Assembly: GCA_902783625.1 (NCBI GenBank)
Contig: CACZRN010000066.1
Location: forward strand, 1 to 44,736
Direction: 5' to 3'
Source: an uncultured Prevotellaceae bacterium
GTDB lineage: Bacteria > Bacteroidota > Bacteroidia > Bacteroidales > Bacteroidaceae
Length of the DNA: 44,736 bases
Shown here piece by piece: positions 24,894-33,186 of the stretch. Below the pieces are notes generated by a model. It was not told the DNA's origin and made no database searches. It saw only the letters and a list, made by a program, of their open reading frames with translations. The translations under genes were made by a program, and so were the position numbers. The stretch's first letter is position 1; each line of letters starts with the position of its first letter.

Positions 24894-27350
24894 CTATTGA
24901 TGTGAATAGCTTTTGGGCTTCTGTGCCTGAGGCTTGTATGTTGTCGGAGCATCCACCACGTTGATACTGGCCTGTGCCGACGAGTATCCGGGCGAAGAAA
25001 CGGTGAGCGTCATTGTCCCTGTGGATGTTGGGCGCAACACAGCAATACAACTGCCGTGCCAAGTCTTTGGCGTAGCACTGCGGAAGCTCTCCATGTCGTC
25101 GGGCGCTCCGTTGCCCGATGCGAGCAGTTCGCCGTTGCTCACTTCGAGCGTCAATGGCACTGAAGCATTGGGGACATGATTGCCGTTGCTATCGACAACG
25201 CTGATTCTCACGTACGATATCTCGTTTTCGCAGTTCAGTATCTCGGTGTCTTCTGCTGTCAGTTGCAAACGGAAAGGCCCTGTCTGTGTGGTTAGTTGTT
25301 TTGCGCAGATCTCCTCACCATTGTTATATCCCACGGCTTCGAGGGTGCCCTTTCGATACACAACGCGGAAGTCGGCAGTGATGCAGTCCTTGCTTACTGG
25401 TTGCCGCCCAACCTCTTGTCCGTCAAGAAGGAGTGCCACCTCGTCGCATTTCGTATAGACGCGCACCGTCATAGTATCGCCTTCGTGACCTTGCCAGTTC
25501 CACGAGGGTAGCTCGTCGAACCATCCCCATTTGCTTACCAGTTCGTACTTGCCCGTCAGGTAGGGTGCCACGGCTATCTCTATCGGACTCCGTTCCCACA
25601 CCACATCGCGGTAGTACGACTGAGGTTTCTTGTTGCCGATGAGGTCGATGTCGCCGGCAAACGATACGTACCACGGCCATGAGCGGGTGGGAATGGCAAG
25701 GCGCTCGTCGGGATTCGACGAGTATATGGCGTTGCCGATGCCCACTTCACCGATGTGATCCATGCCAGTCCATACGAACGACCCGAGGTAGCACGGCAGC
25801 ATCTGCTCCATCTTGTAGTTGAGATATGTCTCGCGTGGGAAGCTCTCGGTGCTGACGATGATGCGGTCGGGGAATAGTATATGATCGGCTGCTATCTCTC
25901 TGAGGCGATAGTTGTAGCCCCAGATGTCGAGGGCGGAATACTTGCCGTCGAGCCAGTCGTGCACGTGTCCCTCCATCTGGGGGAACGAACAGACGCCGTC
26001 GGTGACGGGCCTGCTGTCGTCGTAGGCCTTCACTATTGCAGCCAGACGCTTGGAATGCTCCACGCCGATGGGCTTCTGGTCGCCGGGAATCTCGTTGCCG
26101 ATGCTCCACATGAAGATGCTCGGGTGATTGCGGTCGCACTGCACGATGGCAGCCTGATCGCGTCCCGACCACTCCTCGAAGTAGAGGTGGTAGTCGTTGT
26201 CGCGCTTTCCTTCGAGCCATGCATCAAACGATTCGTCGATAACAAGCATTCCCAGACTGTCGCAGGCGTCGAGGAATGCAGCAGAAGGACGGTTGTGAGC
26301 CGTGCGTATGGCATTGAACCCGTTGTCCTTGAGCGCCTTAACACGTCGTGTCTCCGCCTTTTTGAAAGCTGCAGCACCAAGCACGCCGTTGTCGTGGTGT
26401 ATGCACGCACCATGAACATCCGTTTGTTTTCCGTTTAACAAGAATCCTTTCTCAGCGGAGAAGAATAGTTCTCGAATACCGATCCGCATTTCGTATTCGT
26501 CGAGCAGACGGTTGCCATGAGTGAGTCGAACCACTGCCTTGTATAAATAAGGCGACTCGAGCGACCACAGATGGGCATCCTCTACAAGACACGAAGTGTG
26601 CAGGGTGTCGCCCTTAAGCGGTATGCGTGCACTTGCATCGGCGGTGGATATCGTAGCTCCATAGTGATCGATGAGCGCCACAGAAGCCTTTACTTGCATG
26701 GGTTTCTTTGTCTCGTTTGTCACTGGAATCGTGAAATCGACGTGAGCGTTGCGCCCTTCTATCCGACTTGTGGCATGAACTCCCCACACTGGGAAGCGCA
26801 TTTTGTCGCTTCTGATGAGATAGACACTCCTGAATATACCGCCTCCGCAATACCATCGTGTGTTGTCGCCAGGGTTGTCGGCCTTTACCGTCAGCACATT
26901 CTCACCGCCGTTCTTTTTCAGGTAGGGGGTGAGGTCGTAATGGAATGGCGTGTAGGCATTTGGATGAAAACCAAGGTGGTGTCCGTTTATCCACACGTCG
27001 CTGAGCACGGCGACACCGTCGAATACCACCTCCACATGTTCGTCGGGACGCAGATTCTTTAGGCTGAAATGCTTGCGATACCAACCAGTTCCGCCAGGCA
27101 GATTGCCTGTGGAAATAGAGTCTTTAATATCGCGCAAAAAAGGTCCGAGACCGTTTTTGCCGGTAAAGTCGCGCTCGATGATGAAGTCGTGGGGCAGCGA
27201 TACCTCTTTCCATCCACTGTCGTCGTACTGCTTTGCATAGGCTTCACCTGGAGCATCTTCCATGAATTTCCAGTCGAAATCAAATGGTATGACCTGACTG
27301 TAGCAGGTCATACCATATATCATTGTTGCCAGTAATAGCAATCTTCTCAT
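24894..27350 (-). CDS. Secreted GH2 beta-galactosidase-like glycoside hydrolase
   Basis: The 818-residue protein has a signal peptide (MRRLLLLATMIYGMTCYSQ) and the GH2 domain series: sugar-binding (about 25-190), immunoglobulin-like (about 195-295), TIM-barrel catalytic (about 300-580) and C-terminal beta domains including a DUF4982/Big-like module (about 690-800). The acid/base is Glu420 in MWSIGNEIPGD and the likely nucleophile is Glu502 in IIVSTESFPRETY. Bacteroidota enzymes with this layout are exo-acting beta-galactosidases or related beta-glycosidases; substrate specificity cannot be fixed. It begins two bases after the beta-mannosidase stop codon. Confidence 0.93.
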   Translation of the reverse strand: MRRLLLLATMIYGMTCYSQVIPFDFDWKFMEDAPGEAYAKQYDDSGWKEVSLPHDFIIERDFTGKNGLGPFLRDIKDSISTGNLPGGTGWYRKHFSLKNLRPDEHVEVVFDGVAVLSDVWINGHHLGFHPNAYTPFHYDLTPYLKKNGGENVLTVKADNPGDNTRWYCGGGIFRSVYLIRSDKMRFPVWGVHATSRIEGRNAHVDFTIPVTNETKKPMQVKASVALIDHYGATISTADASARIPLKGDTLHTSCLVEDAHLWSLESPYLYKAVVRLTHGNRLLDEYEMRIGIRELFFSAEKGFLLNGKQTDVHGACIHHDNGVLGAAAFKKAETRRVKALKDNGFNAIRTAHNRPSAAFLDACDSLGMLVIDESFDAWLEGKRDNDYHLYFEEWSGRDQAAIVQCDRNHPSIFMWSIGNEIPGDQKPIGVEHSKRLAAIVKAYDDSRPVTDGVCSFPQMEGHVHDWLDGKYSALDIWGYNYRLREIAADHILFPDRIIVSTESFPRETYLNYKMEQMLPCYLGSFVWTGMDHIGEVGIGNAIYSSNPDERLAIPTRSWPWYVSFAGDIDLIGNKKPQSYYRDVVWERSPIEIAVAPYLTGKYELVSKWGWFDELPSWNWQGHEGDTMTVRVYTKCDEVALLLDGQEVGRQPVSKDCITADFRVVYRKGTLEAVGYNNGEEICAKQLTTQTGPFRLQLTAEDTEILNCENEISYVRISVVDSNGNHVPNASVPLTLEVSNGELLASGNGAPDDMESFRSATPKTWHGSCIAVLRPTSTGTMTLTVSSPGYSSAQASINVVDAPTTYKPQAQKPKSYSHQ

Positions 27351-27352
27351 AA

Positions 27353-29926
27353 TCAGTCGGCTAAGCTTTGTACGTTAAGCGTTTCTTTAAGTTTGTCGGG
27401 AGTCAGATTTGTATTAACTCTGATGGTACGTGTCTCGCCAGGCAGCATGTCGAAGTAGTTGTCGGAGAGGACGCTGTTGATGTCGTCGATTTCGATGAAT
27501 ACGGCGCGTGCAAACTTCGGGGCTTTGAGTGTGATGTCGTAGCCGTCGGCAGCAGGAGCGAAGGAGTAGTCGATGTCAACATGCGGGTAGTTGATGTCTT
27601 TCTGCTTCAGCATGACATAGTTGTTGTCGTATGTCTTTCCCTTCTTTGTCGTGAATGCAGCGTGAACCACCACGTCGTTTTTCTTTTCGCCCTTGAGCAG
27701 TTTTTCGATGTTCTCCGATATCATTATTGTGCTTGTATTAGCCGGCACGGTGACGTTCTTTGTAATCTGCGACACGATTGTCCCGTCGAACTTCATCACC
27801 TTCACGTCGAGTGTTCCTTTCGTTGAGTTCGACTCGTCGGAGACCACGTATATGTTCAGGTTGTCGCCCTGTGCGAGTGGTGATACGAGGATTTGGTCGT
27901 AGGCTTTGCGTGCATAGTATTGCTGTGCTTTCCATCGTCCGTAGTAGTCGATGCTTGCCCATGATGCTACAGGCCAGCAGTCGTCAACCTGCCAGTAGAG
28001 CGACCCCATGCAGTAGGGCATGTCGCGGCGGAATGCTTCCATGGCTGTCTTTATGGCATCGCCTTGCAGAACGTGTCCCACATAGAGGAAGCGACGGAAG
28101 TCTGTCGGCTGCCGGTATTCGTTGTCCATGTAGTATTTGATTACGTCATTGCCGTGATCTCCGTCTCTCTGGTGCGACATCATAACCTCCGAGTGGATGT
28201 CCCAGTCCTCTTTTTTCGGGGCATATTGCTTTACTGATATGAATTCAGGGAACGACTGGAAGCCGTATTCGCTGAAGAAGCGGGCTTTGGCGGTGTTGTA
28301 GTTTTCGATAGGTTTCTGTCCGTGCCATACGTCCCAGTAGTGGCAGTCGCCCTTCGACGGGTCGGAGAGCTGGTTGTAGTCGGAGAATGCCGACGACGGC
28401 CAGTAGGTTGTCTCGGGTGCATACTTCTTCACGACCTCGGGAATGACCACGTAGTATTGGTCTTGGAATTGCTTCCACACCTCGTCCTCGTGGTCGCCAG
28501 CCATTTCGTGCCATCCCCACGGCAGGAACCATCCGTCCTGGTTCTCGTTGTTGCCGCACCATAGTGCTATGCATGCGAAGTTGCGCAGGCGCACCACATT
28601 GTCGATGGCTTCCTGCCGGATGTTCTCGAGGAACTCGCCTTTTGCGGGGAACATTGCGCATGCAAACATGAAGTCTTGCCAGATGAGTATTCCGTATTCG
28701 TCGCAGAGGTCGTAGAATCGGTCGTCCTCATATACTCCTCCTCCCCAGATGCGCAGCATGTTCATGTTCGATTTCGCGCAGTCACTTATCAGCCGGCGGT
28801 AGCGTTGGTCGGTCACACGCGGCATGAAGTTGTCCATTGGCACGTAGTTGGCGCCCTTTGCGAACACCGGCCGGCCGTTGATCTCGAAGTAGAAGCTCAC
28901 GCCGTCCTTGTCGGGAGTGCGTACTACTCGTAGCGAGCGCACGCCAATCTTATTCTCTTTCGCGTCGATGGTTTTGCCGTTGAGCACCAACTCGGTCTTC
29001 AGCCGGTAGCGATATTGCTCTCCGAGGCCGTTTGTCCACCACAGGCGTGGGTTCTTGATGTTCACGGGTATATAAATAATGTTCTCACCCTTTTTCATCT
29101 GGATTGGCATCGTAGCCAGTGTCTTTCCGCTCTCCATGTCTTTCACGGTCACTGTTGCTGCTGCGTCGATGTCCGACGTCACTGTCACCTGATTTTTCAG
29201 TTGTGCCAGTTTCTTCGTCACGCTGGGCTGCATGTAGTAGATGTTTTTTATGCGTGCGTTGCTCCATGCTTCGAGCTGTATCGGTCGCCATATTCCGATG
29301 GTGACGAGGCGCGGTCCCCAGTCCCATCCGTAGTGGTAGCCGGCCTTGCGTGCCCAGATGCTCACTTTCTTGTCAAATATTCCGCCATTCTCGCTTTGGT
29401 CGAGGCGGGTGGGGTAGTAGGGCTCGGCTTCATACTTAGGCAGATCCACTTTTATGGGTGAGTGGAGATAAACTCTGAGCTTGTTCTCGCCGGCTTTTAG
29501 CAGATGCTTCACGCTTGCCTTCCACTCGCGGAACATGTTGTCGGCCTTCAGCACGAGCTCGTCGTTGAGATACACATCGGCGTAGGTGTCGAGTCCGAAG
29601 CAGTGGATCTGGATGTTGTCCTGCTTCATGAGTTCATCAGTAGGAGTGAATGTTGTCACATACTCCCAGTCTTCCTTGTCCACCCATTGCACTCCGCGCT
29701 CATTGAGTCGGAAGAATGGGTCGCCGATGATGTCGTTGCGCATCAGGTCGGTGTGTACAAGTCCTGGTACTTCGGCGTCGTGCCATGTAGAGAGGCGTGC
29801 CTCGTGGAAACGCCAACCTTTGTTGATTTCCTGCACTACGGGCTGTGCCTGAAGTGCTGCGAACATGGTCAGCATGGCTGCGCTGAGCATGAGTCGTAAG
29901 ATAGATTGTCTGTTTGCTTTCATCAT
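27353..29926 (-). CDS. Secreted GH2 beta-mannosidase
   Basis: The 857-residue protein has a signal sequence (LRLMLSAAMLTMFAALQAQ) and a typical beta-mannosidase N-terminus (WRFHEARLSTWHDAEVPGLVHTDLMRNDIIGDPFFRLNE, WVDKEDWEYVTTF). GH2 sugar-binding, Ig-like and TIM-barrel domains follow. The acid/base is Glu461 in ALWCGNNENQDGW and the nucleophile Glu553 in ARFFSEYGFQSFPEF. The aromatic WGPR and LRIWGGGVYE motifs support mannosidase rather than galactosidase. It is the first gene of an operon with the GH2 galactosidase and sdaA, behind a repeat-bearing promoter. No SusC/SusD pair is present, so this is not a canonical polysaccharide utilisation locus. Confidence 0.94.
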   Translation of the reverse strand: MMKANRQSILRLMLSAAMLTMFAALQAQPVVQEINKGWRFHEARLSTWHDAEVPGLVHTDLMRNDIIGDPFFRLNERGVQWVDKEDWEYVTTFTPTDELMKQDNIQIHCFGLDTYADVYLNDELVLKADNMFREWKASVKHLLKAGENKLRVYLHSPIKVDLPKYEAEPYYPTRLDQSENGGIFDKKVSIWARKAGYHYGWDWGPRLVTIGIWRPIQLEAWSNARIKNIYYMQPSVTKKLAQLKNQVTVTSDIDAAATVTVKDMESGKTLATMPIQMKKGENIIYIPVNIKNPRLWWTNGLGEQYRYRLKTELVLNGKTIDAKENKIGVRSLRVVRTPDKDGVSFYFEINGRPVFAKGANYVPMDNFMPRVTDQRYRRLISDCAKSNMNMLRIWGGGVYEDDRFYDLCDEYGILIWQDFMFACAMFPAKGEFLENIRQEAIDNVVRLRNFACIALWCGNNENQDGWFLPWGWHEMAGDHEDEVWKQFQDQYYVVIPEVVKKYAPETTYWPSSAFSDYNQLSDPSKGDCHYWDVWHGQKPIENYNTAKARFFSEYGFQSFPEFISVKQYAPKKEDWDIHSEVMMSHQRDGDHGNDVIKYYMDNEYRQPTDFRRFLYVGHVLQGDAIKTAMEAFRRDMPYCMGSLYWQVDDCWPVASWASIDYYGRWKAQQYYARKAYDQILVSPLAQGDNLNIYVVSDESNSTKGTLDVKVMKFDGTIVSQITKNVTVPANTSTIMISENIEKLLKGEKKNDVVVHAAFTTKKGKTYDNNYVMLKQKDINYPHVDIDYSFAPAADGYDITLKAPKFARAVFIEIDDINSVLSDNYFDMLPGETRTIRVNTNLTPDKLKETLNVQSLAD

Positions 29927-30016
29927 TTTATTATGTTTTGTTTTTCATTATATCCTGTGTGAAAGGTTCCGGGTAGTAGAGCGAAACACAAAAATGTTAT
30001 CGCACACACACCGACC

Positions 30017-30048
30017 ACAAAGTTAGTGAAAGCTGAGAGAAAAACAAA
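30017..30048 (-). promoter_or_regulatory. Bacteroidota-type promoter of the GH2-GH2-sdaA operon
   Basis: On the minus strand TTTG (30048-30045) lies 19 bases before TAACTTTGT (30025-30017), a consensus -33/-7 pair. It gives a leader of about 85 bases. The -33 half lies inside the first unit of an 87-88 bp tandem repeat. Confidence 0.78.
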
Positions 30049-30230
30049 AGAATTTATTCTTTTTTTTTCCGAAGCGCATCCTAACTTCTTCATCCAAAGG
30101 ATTGGAAAAGTCAGTGCAAGCTGAGAGAAAAACAAAAGAATTATTCTTTTTTTTTCCGAAGCGCATCCTAACTTCTTCATCCGAAGGATTGGAAAAGTCA
30201 GTGCAAGCTGAGAGAAGAACAAAATAAAAA
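30026..30230. repeat. 87-88 bp tandem repeat spanning the glycosidase promoter
   Basis: Units start with AGCTGAGAGAAAAACAAAAG at 30031 and 30119; a third, truncated unit starts at 30206 (AGCTGAGAGAAGAACAAAA). The units share CCGAAGCGCATCCTAACTTC and GGATTGGAAAAGTCAGTG. A decayed copy (CCGAGGCGCAGCTTAACTTC...AAAGTCAGTG) follows at about 30252-30292. A short open frame on the minus strand over this DNA repeats FFSQLALTFPIL and is a by-product of the duplication. Confidence 0.9.
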
Positions 30231-30417
30231 TCGAAGATATTTATTATTTATTCCGAGGCGCAGCTTAACTTCAACGCAGTTAAAGTCAGTGACGATTTGT
30301 TGACCGCAGCGAAAAAGCTTAGGAAAACAGCCTCATCCGTTTGCCACAACCGGAGTCAACCTCTTCATTGACGTCTAAATATTGCATGTTTTCATTCCAT
30401 GTGAATAGGGCGGCTGA

Positions 30418-30497
30418 AATTTTGCTAGCAAAATTCCGAATAGAAAGGCTCTTTGTTGCCATTAAAGAGACTCTTTAATAGAAATTTTGCTAGCAAA
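30418..30497. repeat. GCTAGC-palindrome intergenic element, copy 2
   Basis: A perfect 18-bp palindrome at 30418-30435 (core TTTTGCTAGCAAAA) and a 12-bp one at 30486-30497 flank a 50-base spacer with AAAGGCTCTTT, GTTGCCATTAAAGAG and CTCTTTAAT. It lies between the divergent glycosidase operon and the metallophosphoesterase gene. Confidence 0.9.
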
Positions 30498-30752
30498 TTT
30501 TTCTGAATGTCGAACAATAGGTTGAAAACAAACGGCTTTATTGCTTTCCCGCTTCGTTCTATATCGTGTCTCACCACAATATATAACGACCACAGGTCGC
30601 CACGATGGTGCATGGTTGAGTTTCATTTATTTTGCTGTTTTCTGACAGCTATTTATTTTAGCACACATTAAACGGGCGCTATGACAGATATTCAGATTTA
30701 ACGTAGAGAATGAGATTCTGTGATTTGCTCTGTGAAAATAATATGCTTTTTG

Positions 30753-30785
30753 TTTTGTATTTCTATCTGCATCATTTAATTTTGC
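30753..30785 (+). promoter_or_regulatory. Bacteroidota-type promoter of the metallophosphoesterase
   Basis: TTTTG at 30753-30757 lies 19 bases before TAATTTTGC at 30777-30785. The -7 element ends six bases before the ATG at 30792, so the transcript would be nearly leaderless. Confidence 0.72.
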
Positions 30786-30791
30786 ACCAAG

Positions 30792-31883
30792 ATGAAAATA
30801 TTTTTACTCCTTTTTCTATTGCTGCCCATCGTCGGTTGTACGTATGTCGGCTGGCATGTGTGGCATTTGTTGCCGCTTGGTAACTGGTTGAGAACCATCG
30901 TTGTGGCGCTTTTGGTTGGAGCTTTTTGCGTATTATTGGTTAATTTCTCCGTAGGCCTCAATTCCGTTCCCATGCCCCTCGCCCGGGTGATGTATGCGGT
31001 GGGTACGTCATCGGTTATCATACTGCTTTATCTTGTCATGCTTTTCATCGTTCTCGATGTGCTGCGGTTGGTCGGCGTAGTTCCCTCGTCGCTGCTCAAT
31101 AGCAGTTGGCACGGCACGGCACTGGTGGTGGGACTGATGACGGCGCTGTTCATCTATGCCAACCTTAACTACCATCGCAAGGTGTGCCAGCCACTCGAGA
31201 TTGCGACCGCAAAGCCGATCCGTAAGCCAGTCCGCTTGATGCTCTTGAGCGACTTGCATCTTGGCTATCACAACACTCGTGCCGATCTTAAAAAGTGGAT
31301 TGATATCATTCTGCGCGAGGCCCCCGACTATGTGCTCATCGCCGGCGATATTGTCGACATCAGCACCCGTCCGTTGCTCGAAGAGGATATGGCCTCCGAG
31401 TGGCGCAGGCTGCCGATGCCTGTCTATGCCTGCCCTGGCAACCACGACTATTATGCCGACCTCGAGAAGTCGCGATGCTTCTTCCGAGAGGCAGGTATCC
31501 GTCTGTTGCGCGACGAGAGCGTTGAACTTGACGAGGGGATAGTTGTCGTAGGGCGTGACGACCGCACAAATGCCCGCAGAAAGAGTGTCGAAGGGTTGAT
31601 GGCTTCAGTGGCGAAGGATAAATTCTCAATACTTCTCGACCACCAGCCTTATAACCTCGAGAATGCTGAGAAAGCAGGCGTCGACTTTCAGTTCAGTGGC
31701 CACACCCACTACGGACAAGTGTGGCCCATCAGTTGGATTGAGGATTTGCTTTACGAAGACGCTTTCGGTCCTCTGACGAAAGGCAAGACACAGTATTATG
31801 TCACGAGCGGAATAGGTATCTGGGGCGGCAAGTTCCGAATAGGCACACGGTCGGAATACATTATCCTGACGGTGAAGAACTGA
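30792..31883 (+). CDS. Membrane-anchored calcineurin-like metallophosphoesterase
   Basis: The 363-residue protein has an N-terminal membrane part with about four helices (residues 1-22, 36-60, 70-95, 105-125) and a C-terminal catalytic domain. All five metal-ligand blocks are present: LLSDLHLGYH, IAGDIVDIS, CPGNHDYY, LLDHQPYN and FSGHTHYGQVWP. The plan matches YkuE/YaeI-type proteins, some of which hydrolyse UDP-diacylglucosamine or other lipid-linked phosphates; the substrate here is unknown. The gene is alone between its own promoter and a strong convergent terminator. Confidence 0.93.
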   Translation: MKIFLLLFLLLPIVGCTYVGWHVWHLLPLGNWLRTIVVALLVGAFCVLLVNFSVGLNSVPMPLARVMYAVGTSSVIILLYLVMLFIVLDVLRLVGVVPSSLLNSSWHGTALVVGLMTALFIYANLNYHRKVCQPLEIATAKPIRKPVRLMLLSDLHLGYHNTRADLKKWIDIILREAPDYVLIAGDIVDISTRPLLEEDMASEWRRLPMPVYACPGNHDYYADLEKSRCFFREAGIRLLRDESVELDEGIVVVGRDDRTNARRKSVEGLMASVAKDKFSILLDHQPYNLENAEKAGVDFQFSGHTHYGQVWPISWIEDLLYEDAFGPLTKGKTQYYVTSGIGIWGGKFRIGTRSEYIILTVKN

Positions 31884-31898
31884 AAGCGCAGAAACAAA

Positions 31899-31960
31899 AA
31901 GCAAGGGGCAAGAGAACGAGCGATGCAATTGCATGCCACCATATCTCTTGCCCCTTGCTT
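31899..31960. terminator. Two-tier bidirectional hairpin between convergent genes
   Basis: A perfect 17-bp stem (31899-31915 with 31944-31960, core GCAAGGGGCAAGAGA) encloses a 28-base loop that holds its own 12-bp palindrome ATGCAATTGCAT (31923-31934). A run of A precedes the left arm, giving T on the minus strand. It ends both the phosphoesterase transcript and the purL-chrA operon. Confidence 0.87.
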
Positions 31961-31975
31961 CTTATTCCCTACTGT

Positions 31976-32551
31976 CTAATACAGCAACATCAATCCAGCG
32001 TATGCTGCAAGGAAAATCATGTGGATTGGGTTTATTTTCACATATTTCGTTCCCACGAATGTGGCTACGAAGAGAGCTATGCTTATCCAGAACTGCCATG
32101 GGTTCTCGCTAATCGACGAGAAGTTCTCGCTGTTCATCAGCAAAAGCGTTGCCGCCAGAAGAAGTCCCACGACGGCTGGGCGCAGTCCTGTGAAAACACT
32201 CTGAACGACAGGTGTCTTCATATACTTCATCAGTATGCGGCATATAAGTATCATCAGTATCAGCGATGGCAGCACGAGAGCGAATGTCGCCGTCAGCGAT
32301 CCGAGAGCCGACATCAGGTTGCCATACCCCGCATTGTGTACGGCAGCATAGCCGCAATAGGTTGCCGAATTGATGCCGATGGGGCCGGGAGTCATCTGGC
32401 TGATAGCCACTATGTTGGTGAATTCGGCCGAAGAAATCCATCCGTGATGCACCACTGTCTCGGTCTGAATAAGCGACAGCATGCCATATCCGCCACCGAA
32501 TCCGAAGAGTCCGATGCCGAAGAATGTTATAAAAAGCGATAGGAATATCAT
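31976..32551 (-). CDS. Chromate-transporter (CHR) family protein, second half-size subunit
   Basis: The 191-residue membrane protein is a short-chain member of the CHR family. It opens with FFGIGLFGFGGGYGMLSLIQTE and has the conserved SQMTPGPIGINSATYCGY and FTGLRPAVVGLLLAA motifs among about six helices. Short-chain CHR proteins occur as adjacent pairs that together make the transporter, and the partner is directly upstream. Known members export chromate; without a regulator or chromate-linked gene the true anion may differ. Confidence 0.92.
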   Translation of the reverse strand: MIFLSLFITFFGIGLFGFGGGYGMLSLIQTETVVHHGWISSAEFTNIVAISQMTPGPIGINSATYCGYAAVHNAGYGNLMSALGSLTATFALVLPSLILMILICRILMKYMKTPVVQSVFTGLRPAVVGLLLAATLLLMNSENFSSISENPWQFWISIALFVATFVGTKYVKINPIHMIFLAAYAGLMLLY

Positions 32552-32607
32552 TCAGTTGTCTAATTGAAAATTTGAAAATGCTTTGTTTTCGTTAATCCGA
32601 TAATTTG

Positions 32608-33165
32608 TTATTTCGTCAAATCGTCCTCGGCTTCGTCGCTCAGGAACATGTGATAGATATATCCCCCTGCACCGGCGGCTATGATGATAAATATCGGATT
32701 CATGCCCATGGCATAGATGAGCAATGCGCTTGCGATGGGTATCCAACAGTTGACGAGGGTGATGTGCGCACTTTTTGCCATGTTGAAAGTGGGCACGGCG
32801 ATAAGTGCCACTACGGCGGGACGTATGCCACGGAACATTGCGGCAATCCATCCCACGTTGATGAAATTCTGGAAACACATGGCTATGAGCAGCAGAATGA
32901 TGAATGATGGCAGTGCAGTGCCCAGCGAGGCAGCAAGTGCACCGCTCGTGCTGCGAAGCTTATAGCCCACGAATGTGCTCATGTTGATGGCGAAGACGCC
33001 AGGACAACTCTGCGCTACGGCAAGGGTATCGAGAAACTCCTCGCGGTCGAGCCACTTGTGCTTGTCGACAACTTCCGACTCGATGATTGGTATCATCGCG
33101 TATCCTCCGCCCAGAGTGAAGGCTCCAATTTTGAAAAAAGTCTTGAATAGTTCCAGATTAATCAT
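32608..33165 (-). CDS. Chromate-transporter (CHR) family protein, first half-size subunit
   Basis: This 185-residue partner has the same landmarks (FFKIGAFTLGGGYAMIPIIESEVV, AVAQSCPGVFAINMSTFVGYKL, FRGIRPAVVALIAVPTFNM) and an acidic C-terminal tail (SDEAEDDLTK). It starts 21 bases after the purL stop, so it is likely co-transcribed with purine synthesis. The second half-size gene follows after 56 bases. A paired, antiparallel arrangement is established for short-chain CHR proteins in other bacteria. Confidence 0.92.
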   Translation of the reverse strand: MINLELFKTFFKIGAFTLGGGYAMIPIIESEVVDKHKWLDREEFLDTLAVAQSCPGVFAINMSTFVGYKLRSTSGALAASLGTALPSFIILLLIAMCFQNFINVGWIAAMFRGIRPAVVALIAVPTFNMAKSAHITLVNCWIPIASALLIYAMGMNPIFIIIAAGAGGYIYHMFLSDEAEDDLTK

Positions 33166-33186
33166 CTATTCTCTTGCTGTTGGTCA

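Noticed and set aside
23645-30000. Calling the GH2 genes a polysaccharide utilisation locus
   Set aside because: There is no SusC/SusD pair, hybrid two-component system or SusR-like regulator within the window, so the term is not supported.
29923-30222. Minus-strand open frame of 99 codons with repeated FFSQLALTFPIL and MKKLGCASEKKRI
   Set aside because: It is the translation of the 87-88 bp tandem repeat and runs through the promoter of the beta-mannosidase gene. The repeated residues follow the DNA repeat and not a protein domain.
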